Below the pieces are notes generated by a model, which worked only from the letters and a program-made list of their open reading frames with translations, was not told where the DNA came from and did no database searches. A stretch of 64,000 nt of DNA from Treponema_C sp050320395 (GTDB taxonomy: Bacteria; Spirochaetota; Spirochaetia; Treponematales; Treponemataceae), in assembly GCF_050320395.1 (NCBI RefSeq), contig NZ_CP144459.1:1240001-1304000 (forward strand), given 5' to 3'. Of this stretch, positions 51,491-60,764 are shown in pieces. The position numbers were made by a program, and so were the translations under genes. The stretch's first letter is position 1, and each line of letters opens with the position of its first letter.

Positions 51491-54400
51491 ATGGCCTTTG
51501 ATTTTAAAAATAAAGAGCGTTTGTATAATCTTGTTGAAGAATTGGAAAATCTGCGATACGAAAAAATCGCGGATATCGATGATTTTAAATGGTACGAAGA
51601 CGACGGTGCAGTCGGTAAATCAAAGCCGGATACCGAGCATACAAAACTGGTTGGCAGGGGCTTCCAATGGAAGGGCTACGGGGTTTATAATTGGATTGAA
51701 AAAGAACTGGACCTTCCTCCGAAACGAAAAGGAAAGCGTCTTGCCGCCTTATTTGATTTCGGAGCGCGAAAGGGAAGCGGTAACAACAGCCACTTTGAAA
51801 GTTTGTTGTATATAAACGGGAGTATTTTTCAGGCGGTTGACGGTAATCACCGTGAAGTGTTTTTGGATTCGTTTAGCGGAAAAGTACATTTATTGTTCAG
51901 ATTATGGTCGGGCTTAAACGGCGGAGGCGAGCCTTCCGAAATGCGTATGGAAATACGCAAAGCCGAATGTGCATACCTCGACATTGCGGCGGACGAACTG
52001 TATTTTTTTTCGCGCAATATTATCGAAACATCCCATCTTTTGAGCGACGACAATCCGTATAAGCTTTGGCTTATAAATGAGCTTGCCCAAGCTTTCCGTT
52101 TTATCGATTATACGAATCCCGCATCCGAGCAATTTTACGCTTCGATTCCGAAAGCGCTTTCTTACTTGCATAAGGTAATGAAGGGGCAGGGGAAACCCGA
52201 TATACGCATTTCCCTTATCGGTCAAACGCACATAGACGTTGCATGGCTGTGGCGCCTCTGCCATACGCGCGAAAAAGCCGCCCGATCCTTCAGTACGGTC
52301 GAACGGTATATGGAGGAATATCCGGAATACGTTTTTTTGCAAAGCCAAGCCCAGCTTTACGAGTATATAAAACACGACTACCCGCAGCTGTATAAAAGTA
52401 TTCAAAAGCGTGTTGCAAGCGGCCGCTGGGAACCCTGCGGCTCAATGTGGGTCGAGTGCGACTGCAATATTCCTTCGGGGGAATCTTTGGTACGCCAAAT
52501 CCTCTACGGTAAACGGTTTTTTAAAGCCGAATTCAACTGCGACAACGACTTTTTATGGCTTCCCGACGTATTCGGCTATTCATGGGCTATGCCGCAAATC
52601 TTAAAAAAGTCAGGTGTGCATACCTTTATTACCTCAAAAATAAGCTGGAACGATACCAACCGTATGCCCAACGATACCTTTATCTGGCGCGGTATAGACG
52701 GTTCGGAGGTATTGACTCAGTTTATCACCACCGCCGAAATGGATGATAAAGGCAACATAGATACCACTTATACATATAACGGTGATACGCGTCCCTATGT
52801 AATAAAGGGAACATGGGAAAACTATCAAAATAAAGATTTAAACCGCGATTTATTTGTCGTCTACGGCTACGGAGACGGCGGCGGCGGCCCGACGCGCGAT
52901 ATGATTGAAAATATCCGCGTTTTAAATAAGATTCCCGCCCTTCCGTATGTAAAAACCGAACGTTTGGAAACTTTTTTGCAGCGGCTTCATAAATCGCTTA
53001 AAGCGAATAAGCTGAACGGACATCTTCCCGTATGGGACGGCGAGCTGTATTTGGAATTCCACCGCGGGACCTACACGTCGCAGGCTTATACGAAAAAAAT
53101 GAACCGCCGTTTGGAATTTATGCTTAGAGAAACCGAAATGCTGTCGGTATTTTCGAATGCTGTAAGCGGCACTTTATCCAATGCTTCACGTAGCGAGCTT
53201 CGGATTGCCGATGACAAGGCTTCAATTTATGAAGCGTGGAAAATCGTTTTACGCAATCAATTTCACGACATCCTTCCCGGTTCGTCCATTCACGAAGTGT
53301 ACGAAGACAGTAAAGCCGAATATGCTCAAGCCGAAAAGATTCTCGCTGCGGTGCGTGAAAAAAGTTTAAACGATTTAACGCATTGTTCGGATAACTCCGA
53401 GGCGGAAGAAACCTTTACGGCATTCAATTCGGCGTCTTTTACACGGGATATGTTTATCCGTATTCCCTCCGCCGCTTCGGGAAAAACGGAAAAAAACGGT
53501 ACCCGTTCGGCGGTAAAAAGCTCCTTTTACACGGCAGCGGGCAGCCCGCTTAAAAGTGTACAAAGCGGCTGTGATACCCTTGTTTTGTATCCTGCAGTAC
53601 CGCCCCTTTCTTTTTGCACCTTTTATAAAAAACCGCAAAACTCTCCGCAGGAAAAAAAGACGGCAGCGGGCTTGAGGTTTGTGCAAAATGCCGACGGCGG
53701 CATACGGCTTGAAACTTCTTTTTTCCGCGCCGTTTTGAATAAAGCGGGACAATTAACAAGCTTATTCGATAAAAAAGCCGCCCGTAATGTTTTTGCAAAA
53801 AAAGAGCGCGGTAATGTGCTTCAGATATTTGAAGATAAACCCCGCTGTTTTGACGCATGGGAGCTTGAGCCTACGATTGACTTAAAAAAAGAAGAAATTA
53901 CCGATGTAAAATCCTGTACAGTTGAGTGCAACAATCTGTATATTGCAGTGCAGGTATCCTTAGCCTATAATAAAAGCACAATAGAACAAAGTATACTGTT
54001 TTATGCGGACAGCCCTCGTATCGACTTTAAAACCCGCATAGATTGGAACGAAAGACAAAAGATTCTAAAGGCGGCTTTTACTCCCGATATACGTACAACA
54101 CAGGCGCGCTATGATATTCAATACGGCAATTTATGCAGAAGCACAACGCAAAATACTTCATGGGAAAAGGCGAAGTTTGAAACGCCTGCCCACAAATGGA
54201 TTGATTTAAGCGAAACCGGTTACGGGCTTGCTCTTTTGAATGATTCAAAATACGGGCACGATATAAAAGACAATACAATGCGTATCAGTTTGTTGAAAAG
54301 TGCCGTCGATCCCGATTACGCCGCCGATAAAGGCATACAGGAATTTACCTACGCTCTTCTTCCGCATACGGGCGATTTTGTGCAGGGACGGGTTGAAGAA

Positions 54401-54739
54401 TATGCCTTCGATTTAAACAACCCCGTGCGAGCCGTAAAAGGAAGCGCTGCGGAGGAAAAATCCTTGTTGAGCTTTTCAAACAATGCAGTGTTCCTTGATT
54501 GTATAAAATACGCCGAAGATTCGCAGGATATCCTTATACGCTTCCATGAATATACGGGAAGCCGCGGCTCGGTTGAGCTTTCCCTTCATGAATCAATCTT
54601 CCCGAAGAATGCACAATGGTGTGAAGCCGATTTAAGTGAAAATCCGGTAACGGCATGGAAAAAAGGCACAATCAAAGTCGAGGTAAAGCCTTATGAGATA
54701 ATCACCTTGTTAATCGGAGCAAAGGGAAGCCGCCGATGA
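51491..54739 (+). CDS. GH38 alpha-mannosidase
   Basis: A 1082-residue enzyme. The GH38 signature is HIDVAWLWRLCHTREKAARS, with the Zn ligands H and D; the nucleophile region is FLWLPDVFGYSWAMPQILKKS (catalytic Asp), and FHDILPGSSIHEVYED carries the later zinc ligand. The rest matches the alpha-mannosidase middle (three-helix) domain and C-terminal beta domains. It lacks a signal peptide, so it acts on imported mannosides in the cytoplasm. AGGAGG precedes the ATG and the stop overlaps the following gene by 4 nt. Substrate linkage is not known; host N-glycan fragments are a natural guess. Confidence 0.93.
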   Translation: MAFDFKNKERLYNLVEELENLRYEKIADIDDFKWYEDDGAVGKSKPDTEHTKLVGRGFQWKGYGVYNWIEKELDLPPKRKGKRLAALFDFGARKGSGNNSHFESLLYINGSIFQAVDGNHREVFLDSFSGKVHLLFRLWSGLNGGGEPSEMRMEIRKAECAYLDIAADELYFFSRNIIETSHLLSDDNPYKLWLINELAQAFRFIDYTNPASEQFYASIPKALSYLHKVMKGQGKPDIRISLIGQTHIDVAWLWRLCHTREKAARSFSTVERYMEEYPEYVFLQSQAQLYEYIKHDYPQLYKSIQKRVASGRWEPCGSMWVECDCNIPSGESLVRQILYGKRFFKAEFNCDNDFLWLPDVFGYSWAMPQILKKSGVHTFITSKISWNDTNRMPNDTFIWRGIDGSEVLTQFITTAEMDDKGNIDTTYTYNGDTRPYVIKGTWENYQNKDLNRDLFVVYGYGDGGGGPTRDMIENIRVLNKIPALPYVKTERLETFLQRLHKSLKANKLNGHLPVWDGELYLEFHRGTYTSQAYTKKMNRRLEFMLRETEMLSVFSNAVSGTLSNASRSELRIADDKASIYEAWKIVLRNQFHDILPGSSIHEVYEDSKAEYAQAEKILAAVREKSLNDLTHCSDNSEAEETFTAFNSASFTRDMFIRIPSAASGKTEKNGTRSAVKSSFYTAAGSPLKSVQSGCDTLVLYPAVPPLSFCTFYKKPQNSPQEKKTAAGLRFVQNADGGIRLETSFFRAVLNKAGQLTSLFDKKAARNVFAKKERGNVLQIFEDKPRCFDAWELEPTIDLKKEEITDVKSCTVECNNLYIAVQVSLAYNKSTIEQSILFYADSPRIDFKTRIDWNERQKILKAAFTPDIRTTQARYDIQYGNLCRSTTQNTSWEKAKFETPAHKWIDLSETGYGLALLNDSKYGHDIKDNTMRISLLKSAVDPDYAADKGIQEFTYALLPHTGDFVQGRVEEYAFDLNNPVRAVKGSAAEEKSLLSFSNNAVFLDCIKYAEDSQDILIRFHEYTGSRGSVELSLHESIFPKNAQWCEADLSENPVTAWKKGTIKVEVKPYEIITLLIGAKGSRR

Positions 54740-57342
54740 GCCGAAGATACCTCATTCCGCAAGAAGGTGCGTTTTACAAAGCGAATATGCACTGTCATTC
54801 GACTTTTTCCGACGGAGCTTTTACTCCTGCCGAATTAAAAAAGATATATCAAAGCAGGGGATATTCGATTATCGCCTATACCGACCATTGTATATACAAA
54901 CATCACGCGGAATTAAGCGATGACAATTTTTTAGCGGTTGCCGGCCTTGAAGCGGAAACAAGCGAACCCGATACCACCGAAGGCGGGTTTGACCGTGTAA
55001 AAACCTATCACTTCAATTTGATAGATACGGATCCGGATTACCGCAAAGAAGAAAAAGAACACCTTATTCAGCCGAACGACTGGTATTACGGCATCGATGA
55101 AATCAACGAGTATATCGAAAAAGTCCGGGCTCTCGGCTTTTTAACCGTATACAATCATCCCTATTGGTCGCTCCATACCTACGACGATTACAAAGATTTA
55201 AAAAATCTTTGGGCAATGGAAATCTTCAATTACGGCTGTGAGCAGGAAGGCTCTTACGGCTGCGCTCCGCAGTGTTACGATGAGCTTTTGCGTATCTATA
55301 ACGGTAAAAAGCTTTTTTGCGTGGCGGGCGACGATAATCACAACGGCGTTTCTCTCGACAGTCCCGATTCCGATTCCTTCGGTGCTTTTACGATGATAAA
55401 GGCAAAAAGTTTAACCTATCGGGCGGTTATGGACGCTTTTAGAAACGGTGATTTTTACACATCAATGGGACCGCAGATAAAAGAACTTTATACCGAAAAC
55501 GGAGCCGTATATGTAAAAACATCTCCGGTAAAAAAAATATCCCTTATTACCGAAGGACGGCGCGTATATCAAAAGATTGCAGCCGAGGGAGAGTGTATAG
55601 AAGAAGCCGTATTTAAATTGCTCGGAAAAGAAGGTTATATCCGTGTCGACTGTACCGATGAAAAAGGGTTTCATGCGGCAAGCAATGCATACCGCATAGA
55701 AGAAATACGCATATGCAATGTAAGTTCTTTGCAAAAGGTATGTGCCGATTCTTCTCTTTTAAAAAAACAGATAAACCGCGGTACCGCTTTAAAAGGAGAA
55801 CGCTTTTCGTATCAGGCGGCTCTTTCTTTTGCGGGAGAAGAAACCGACACTATTGAAGTTTCGCTGCGTATTGAATCCGCTCTTTTGCCCTATTGCAAGG
55901 TGTACCGCGTCGGCTCCGTTCCCGCCCGTTTTACCGCATACAAGGACAGGCGCGATGCGGATTATCTGAGCTTTAAAGAAGGCTTATTTCCCGATATCCT
56001 CTATCCCGTACAAATTGAAAACGGCTCTCCGGGCAGCTTTATTCTTTCGACGGAATATTGCGAAACCTTGTGGATTGAAATAAACGTTCCGCCTTCAGCC
56101 GACGCAGGTATTTACGATATTCGTCTATATGCCGAATGTAAAGACCGCGCTCTTCAGACACGGAGTACGTTTTCGCTTCGCATAGCCGATGAAGTGCTTG
56201 AACAAGACGATTTTAAATACACGCAATGGTTGCATCTCGATTGTCTTGCCGATTACTACGGAGATGATATTTTTTCCGAGAACCATTGGAAGCGTATCGA
56301 CGAGTTTATAAAAACCGCTTCGGAAAACGGCGTATCGGTTTTGTTGACCCCGGTGTTTACGCCTCCTCTCGATACGGATCTTACCGGAAGCCGAAAAATC
56401 GTTCAGCTTGTCGATGTCGAAAAAACGGAGGGCGCTTACCGCTTTTCTTTTGAGCGTTTTCACCGTTATGCTTCCCTTGCAAAAAAACACGGCATAAAAT
56501 ACTTGGAAATAGGGCACTTATACACGCAGTGGGGGGCACAATATCCGTGCGATGTTCAAGCATACGTAAACGGGAAAAAAATGCTTATCTTCGGAAAAAA
56601 AACGTCCCAAGTGCCCGAAACATACGAAGATTTTTTAGCGGCTTTTTTACCCCGCCTTATCGAAGAAATCGAGAAAGCGGGATTTAAGGACAGGGCTTTT
56701 TTTCATGTTTCCGATGAACCGGATATCTGCGATGCAGAAGCATACCGCGGGGCAAAAGACACCGTAAAAAAACATATCGGAAACTATCCCGTTTTGGATG
56801 CTTTATCCGATTACGAATTTATAAAAAAAGGAATTGCCGAAATTCCGGCTGCCGCAATAGATAAAATAGCCCCCTTTATAGAGCACGAGGTAAAACCCCT
56901 GTGGGGATATTATTGCTGTGCACAGGCATCAAAGGTGAGCAACCGCTTTTTGGCTATGCCCTCATGGCGTAACAGAATCATCGGCTTTTTATTGTATAAA
57001 TTCGGTATAGACGGTTTTTTGCATTGGGGCTATAATTTTTATTATACGCAGTATTCAAAAAGGCTTGTCGATCCCTTTGTACAAACCGATGCCGGCGGTG
57101 CATTTCCGGCCGGAGATCCGTTCAGCGTTTATCCGGGAAAAGACGGGCCGATTGAATCGATTCGTTTAAAGGTTTTTTACGAAGCTTTACAGGACAGACG
57201 ATTTTTAAAACAGATGGAAAAAAAGCTCGGCAAAGACCGTATTATTAAGACTGCCGAAGACTATTTCGGCGGCGTAATCGATTTTGAGCACTATCCCCGG
57301 GGAGAAAAGTTTTTACTGAACATGCGGGATTATTTATTATGA
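54736..57342 (+). CDS. Fusion of a PHP-type phosphoesterase domain and a DUF4091/GH123-like domain
   Basis: 868 residues in two recognisable parts. Residues about 15-255 form a PHP domain: MHCHSTFSDG, YTDHCIYKHH, EAETSEPD, YNHPYWS and AGDDNHN hold the metal ligands. After a beta-rich linker (about 260-480), residues about 485-868 match DUF4091, the fold of GH123 beta-N-acetylgalactosaminidases; the adjacent acid pair is present as SDEP (Asp660, Glu661) in the segment AFFHVSDEPDICD. A fusion of these two activities is unusual. It is coupled to the mannosidase gene by 4 nt and to the small protein gene by 4 nt. It lacks a signal peptide. I infer removal of phosphate-linked and N-acetylhexosamine residues from an imported glycan. 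Confidence 0.8.
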   Translation: MSRRYLIPQEGAFYKANMHCHSTFSDGAFTPAELKKIYQSRGYSIIAYTDHCIYKHHAELSDDNFLAVAGLEAETSEPDTTEGGFDRVKTYHFNLIDTDPDYRKEEKEHLIQPNDWYYGIDEINEYIEKVRALGFLTVYNHPYWSLHTYDDYKDLKNLWAMEIFNYGCEQEGSYGCAPQCYDELLRIYNGKKLFCVAGDDNHNGVSLDSPDSDSFGAFTMIKAKSLTYRAVMDAFRNGDFYTSMGPQIKELYTENGAVYVKTSPVKKISLITEGRRVYQKIAAEGECIEEAVFKLLGKEGYIRVDCTDEKGFHAASNAYRIEEIRICNVSSLQKVCADSSLLKKQINRGTALKGERFSYQAALSFAGEETDTIEVSLRIESALLPYCKVYRVGSVPARFTAYKDRRDADYLSFKEGLFPDILYPVQIENGSPGSFILSTEYCETLWIEINVPPSADAGIYDIRLYAECKDRALQTRSTFSLRIADEVLEQDDFKYTQWLHLDCLADYYGDDIFSENHWKRIDEFIKTASENGVSVLLTPVFTPPLDTDLTGSRKIVQLVDVEKTEGAYRFSFERFHRYASLAKKHGIKYLEIGHLYTQWGAQYPCDVQAYVNGKKMLIFGKKTSQVPETYEDFLAAFLPRLIEEIEKAGFKDRAFFHVSDEPDICDAEAYRGAKDTVKKHIGNYPVLDALSDYEFIKKGIAEIPAAAIDKIAPFIEHEVKPLWGYYCCAQASKVSNRFLAMPSWRNRIIGFLLYKFGIDGFLHWGYNFYYTQYSKRLVDPFVQTDAGGAFPAGDPFSVYPGKDGPIESIRLKVFYEALQDRRFLKQMEKKLGKDRIIKTAEDYFGGVIDFEHYPRGEKFLLNMRDYLL

Positions 57343-57788
57343 AACTCATATATGAAGCAAAGGGCAGCGTCAATAAAGGTTTTATAGGACAAATAGCGTA
57401 TACGGTGTGTTTGGATAAAACCTATAAAGAATTGGACGTTCATCTTACGTTCGATAAACAGCGTTTAAAGCGGTTGACCCCGGAAGGCAGGGATGAAATA
57501 TATAATCAAGTTCTCGAAAAATACGGAACGGAAGTAAACGAAGCGCAGATAAAAGAAATCGCAGCGCATATGAAAACCGAAATTCAGCTTTGCGTTATGA
57601 TGAATGATGAATTTATCGGCGGCATTCACCGGCAAATGACCGACAGACACTTGTATATTTCCGCTTCGGAAGCTACCGAAGGTGCAATCCCTCAAAACTC
57701 GATACACGGGGTTTTGCGTGTTATCATAATTTTTTTTAACGTTCTATGTGACGATACGCGCTATACCGTATCCGTAAAGGCCCTTTGA
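57339..57788 (+). CDS. Small unknown protein paired with PHP phosphoesterase (copy 2)
   Basis: A 149-residue protein related by eye to the protein at 27633-28106: same length class, the same N-terminal GSVNKGF / GTFHKYF core, similar middle and C-terminal beta pattern, and the same place directly before a CehA-like PHP gene. The PHP gene begins 2 nt after its stop. It has no signal peptide or known motif. The ATG overlaps the stop of the fusion gene by 4 nt. Confidence 0.75.
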   Translation: MKLIYEAKGSVNKGFIGQIAYTVCLDKTYKELDVHLTFDKQRLKRLTPEGRDEIYNQVLEKYGTEVNEAQIKEIAAHMKTEIQLCVMMNDEFIGGIHRQMTDRHLYISASEATEGAIPQNSIHGVLRVIIIFFNVLCDDTRYTVSVKAL

Positions 57789-57789
57789 T

Positions 57790-58713
57790 ATGTATAAAAG
57801 ATTCGAACTTCATAATCACACGATAGAATCCGACGGCTCGCTTTCGGCTAAAGAATTGATTGATTACATGGTTGAAAACGAAGTTGATGCCTTTGCCCTT
57901 ACCGATCACAATACGATTTCAGGCCATTATAAAATAAAAAAAATATTGGAAAAAGAAAAACCGCCGATAGAATGTATACTCGGCATGGAATATACGACTT
58001 ATTACGGTCATATTCTCTGTTTTAATTTGAACGAATATATTCCCTGGGAAAATATCGACAAAGAATGTGCGGAACTTTTATTGGGCAGTATAAAAAAAAC
58101 GGGTGCCTTGGCCGGAATTGCTCATCCGTTTTCATACGGTGCCCCCATAGCGCAAGGCTGCCGCTGGGAAATGAAGCTGAACGACTATTCCGTTTTGGAT
58201 TTTATAGAAATTATAAACAATCCCGAATCGTTGGAAGCAAACGAACAGGCTTTGATGTGGTGGCAAAGCCTTTGTTTAAGCGGTTTACGTATTGCTATGA
58301 CTGCGGGAATGGATTTACACCGTAAAGACGGTTTTGAAAATAAATTTGCCGTATATGTAAAAACGAGGCCGGGTATAGGTGCGCAGACTGCTTTAGTTCG
58401 TGCGATAAAAACGCAAAAAACCTATGTAACCAAGGGCCCCGTTTTTGAAGCTTTGTTACAAAAAAATACCGCCGTAAAGTGCCGCATAGAAAATATCGTA
58501 AAAAAAGGGTTTGATATGCAAGCCGTTCCGTTTTGGACTGTAGAATATACGAGCCCTTCAGGCAGTGTTGTGCGCAAACTTGACAAGTCTGAAAAAATGT
58601 CTTTTCTTCCTCTAAGCGAATTCAGGGATTCATCGGTTATCATTGTCAAGCTGTACGCAGGAGAAGCGTGTATGGAAAACCTGACGGCCGTTGCGCCTGT
58701 TATATATTGCTAA
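57790..58713 (+). CDS. PHP-domain phosphoesterase, CehA-like (copy 2)
   Basis: A 307-residue PHP protein colinear with the one in the island (26691-27632). Metal residues: LHNHTIESDG, LTDHNTISGH, GMEYTTYYGH, GIAHPFSYG and TAGMDLHRK. The C-terminal ~80 residues are a separate small domain. It lacks a signal peptide. It follows the small unknown protein by 1 nt. The parallel with the island suggests that small protein and PHP enzyme form a functional unit that works with different importers. Confidence 0.88.
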   Translation: MYKRFELHNHTIESDGSLSAKELIDYMVENEVDAFALTDHNTISGHYKIKKILEKEKPPIECILGMEYTTYYGHILCFNLNEYIPWENIDKECAELLLGSIKKTGALAGIAHPFSYGAPIAQGCRWEMKLNDYSVLDFIEIINNPESLEANEQALMWWQSLCLSGLRIAMTAGMDLHRKDGFENKFAVYVKTRPGIGAQTALVRAIKTQKTYVTKGPVFEALLQKNTAVKCRIENIVKKGFDMQAVPFWTVEYTSPSGSVVRKLDKSEKMSFLPLSEFRDSSVIIVKLYAGEACMENLTAVAPVIYC

Positions 58714-58729
58714 AGGAATCGGAGAATTT

Positions 58730-59491
58730 ATGAAAACAGTTACATTCAATATCCGTATGGATAATCCTGAAGACGGTAAAAATGCGTTTCCGAACCGGCG
58801 CGCCCTTATTAAAAAAGCAATCGAATCGCGAAGCCCGGATATTATCGGTTTTCAGGAAGTACTGCCGCATATGGCCGATTGGCTAAAAGAAAGTTTAGGC
58901 GATTATTATATTATCGGGCACGGCCGCGAAAAAGATTTAAGCGGCGAGCAGGCTCTTATCGCATATAAAAAAACGGCATACAACCTTCATTATACCGAAA
59001 CCTTTTGGCTTTCTCCGACACCTTCGCTTCCCGGTTCCCGCTATAGAGGGCAAAGCGGCTGTCCGCGTACCTGTATTCGAGCCGTTTTTGAAGACAAAAA
59101 TCACAAGCTGTTTCAAGTTCTGAACACCCATCTTGATCACACCGGTAAGTCCGCCAGGAAAAATGCCTTGGAACAAATTATGCGAACCGTACATGCTGCT
59201 GAAAAAGTGCTTCCCTTTATTCTTATGGGAGATTTTAATGCTCTTCCCGGTCAAAAGGAATTGGCCCCCCTTTTTGCAAGCGAATTCGCTTCTTCGGGAT
59301 TGCGGGATGTTACGGCTCAAAGCGGCGGCACCTTTCACGACTACGGTACGATTCCGAGTGAAAAAATCGATTATATTTTTGCCTGCGGTGCTTTTGAGGC
59401 GCAGGGCTGTACACTGTGGCGCGACTGTGAGAACGGTGTATATATATCCGATCATTATCCGCTTGAAGCGGATTTGATTTTTAAAGCTTAA
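58730..59491 (+). CDS. Endonuclease/exonuclease/phosphatase (EEP) family hydrolase
   Basis: A 253-residue cytoplasmic protein of the EEP fold. Motifs: TFNIRMDN at the start, GFQEVLP with the metal glutamate, NTHLDHTGKSAR, MGDFNALPGQ, DYIFACGAF and SDHYPLEADL. EEP proteins include phosphatases, phosphodiesterases and nucleases; small members like this are often found in glycan-degradation loci and are assumed to act on phosphate esters or lipids. ATG 58730 is preceded by GGAG. Its 3' end overlaps the converging response regulator gene by 11 nt. Confidence 0.85.
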   Translation: MKTVTFNIRMDNPEDGKNAFPNRRALIKKAIESRSPDIIGFQEVLPHMADWLKESLGDYYIIGHGREKDLSGEQALIAYKKTAYNLHYTETFWLSPTPSLPGSRYRGQSGCPRTCIRAVFEDKNHKLFQVLNTHLDHTGKSARKNALEQIMRTVHAAEKVLPFILMGDFNALPGQKELAPLFASEFASSGLRDVTAQSGGTFHDYGTIPSEKIDYIFACGAFEAQGCTLWRDCENGVYISDHYPLEADLIFKA

Positions 59492-60764
59492 AACGCATTT
59501 TTTTTCGGTATTCCGCCGGGGTTAATCCCGTGCATTTTTTAAATACTCTGAAAAAATATTGACTGTCGCCGTATCCGACTTTTTGCGCAATTTCATATAT
59601 ATTCAAATCCGTGTGTTTTAAAAAAGCGCAGGCTTCTTCGATACGCACATGCGAAAGATACTCTACAAAATTACAGCCGGTTTCTTTTTTAAAAAGAAAT
59701 GAAAAATAATTCGGGCTGAATGCGTATTTTTTTGCGATATCCGCAGTACTTATATTTTGACTGTAATGTTTGTGGATATAATCCGCGGCCGCTTTTATTC
59801 TTTTATTTCCCGATGATTTTTCCGATACATCAGGGACCTTTTCCGCTTCCCGTTCCCGTTTTTCGGATATCCGTTTTGTGCTTTTTTTTGAATAAAAGAA
59901 AATATGTTTTTTTTCGCTTGTTTTAAGTTCGGCTCCGGCAGCGGTACAGGCTGCAGCTGCCTGCTCATAAAGCAATACCGATATGTTTGTGTGAATTTCA
60001 CTGCAGCAGACAATCGGTAATGAATTTTCTTTGCTCAGTGTTTGCAATGCTGCATGTAATATGCGTGCGGCGGCTTCCGCAAAATCGGGGGCAGGTGAGC
60101 AAACCAAAACCGCACACCGATTGACATATGTAAAATCGCGGAAACAAAAAAAGTGTATGTTTTTTGAAAAACTATCCTTTTGCCGATTTTGGGCAAGCAT
60201 ATCGGCCAGTTCGTCGATATCGTTTAAAAGAGCAGGGGCTTTTTCCTGAATAATGCAAAGCATTGTATACCGATTGTTTTTTGTACAAAAAGATTTTTCG
60301 AGTGTTTGCCGAATTGCCGTGTCCTGTCCCTGTGACTTTATATACTGCCAAAACAAACGCCCCGTTTCTTCCCTGTGAGTGATACGCTTATTGCGTATGA
60401 TATCAACCGCTTTTAAGAGTGCATTTTTTAATTCTTCATTTGAAATCGGTTTTAGAATATACGAATGAACGCCGAAATCCATTGCCCGTTTTGCATACTC
60501 AAATTCCGCATAACCCGTTAAAATAATAAATTCAATATCCGGAAAATCTTTTTTTACCGTTTCCAATAATGCAATTCCGTCCATTACCGGCATACGAATA
60601 TCGGTAATAACAATATCGGGCCGCTTATCACGGATTATATCGAGGGCTTCTTTGCCGTCGGATGCTTCATACAGTACATCGGGATCAATACCGATATATT
60701 CAAATCGGGCTGTTAAACCGCTGCGGATCAATTCTTCGTCATCGGCGATGAGTATACTGAACAT
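59481..60764 (-). CDS. YesN-type response regulator with AraC DNA-binding domain
   Basis: A 427-residue regulator: receiver domain (residues 1-120) with the acidic pocket IADDEE, phospho-accepting Asp in DIVITDIRMPVMDG (about Asp55) and Lys in ILKPISNEEL; a middle region of unknown fold; and a C-terminal AraC double-HTH domain (about 325-425) with FSPNYFSFLFKKETGCNFVEYL and KVGYGDSQYFFRVFKK. It overlaps the sensor kinase gene by 26 nt and probably controls the adjacent glycan operon, as YesMN-type pairs usually do. Confidence 0.94.
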   Translation of the reverse strand: MFSILIADDEELIRSGLTARFEYIGIDPDVLYEASDGKEALDIIRDKRPDIVITDIRMPVMDGIALLETVKKDFPDIEFIILTGYAEFEYAKRAMDFGVHSYILKPISNEELKNALLKAVDIIRNKRITHREETGRLFWQYIKSQGQDTAIRQTLEKSFCTKNNRYTMLCIIQEKAPALLNDIDELADMLAQNRQKDSFSKNIHFFCFRDFTYVNRCAVLVCSPAPDFAEAAARILHAALQTLSKENSLPIVCCSEIHTNISVLLYEQAAAACTAAGAELKTSEKKHIFFYSKKSTKRISEKREREAEKVPDVSEKSSGNKRIKAAADYIHKHYSQNISTADIAKKYAFSPNYFSFLFKKETGCNFVEYLSHVRIEEACAFLKHTDLNIYEIAQKVGYGDSQYFFRVFKKCTGLTPAEYRKKMRFKL

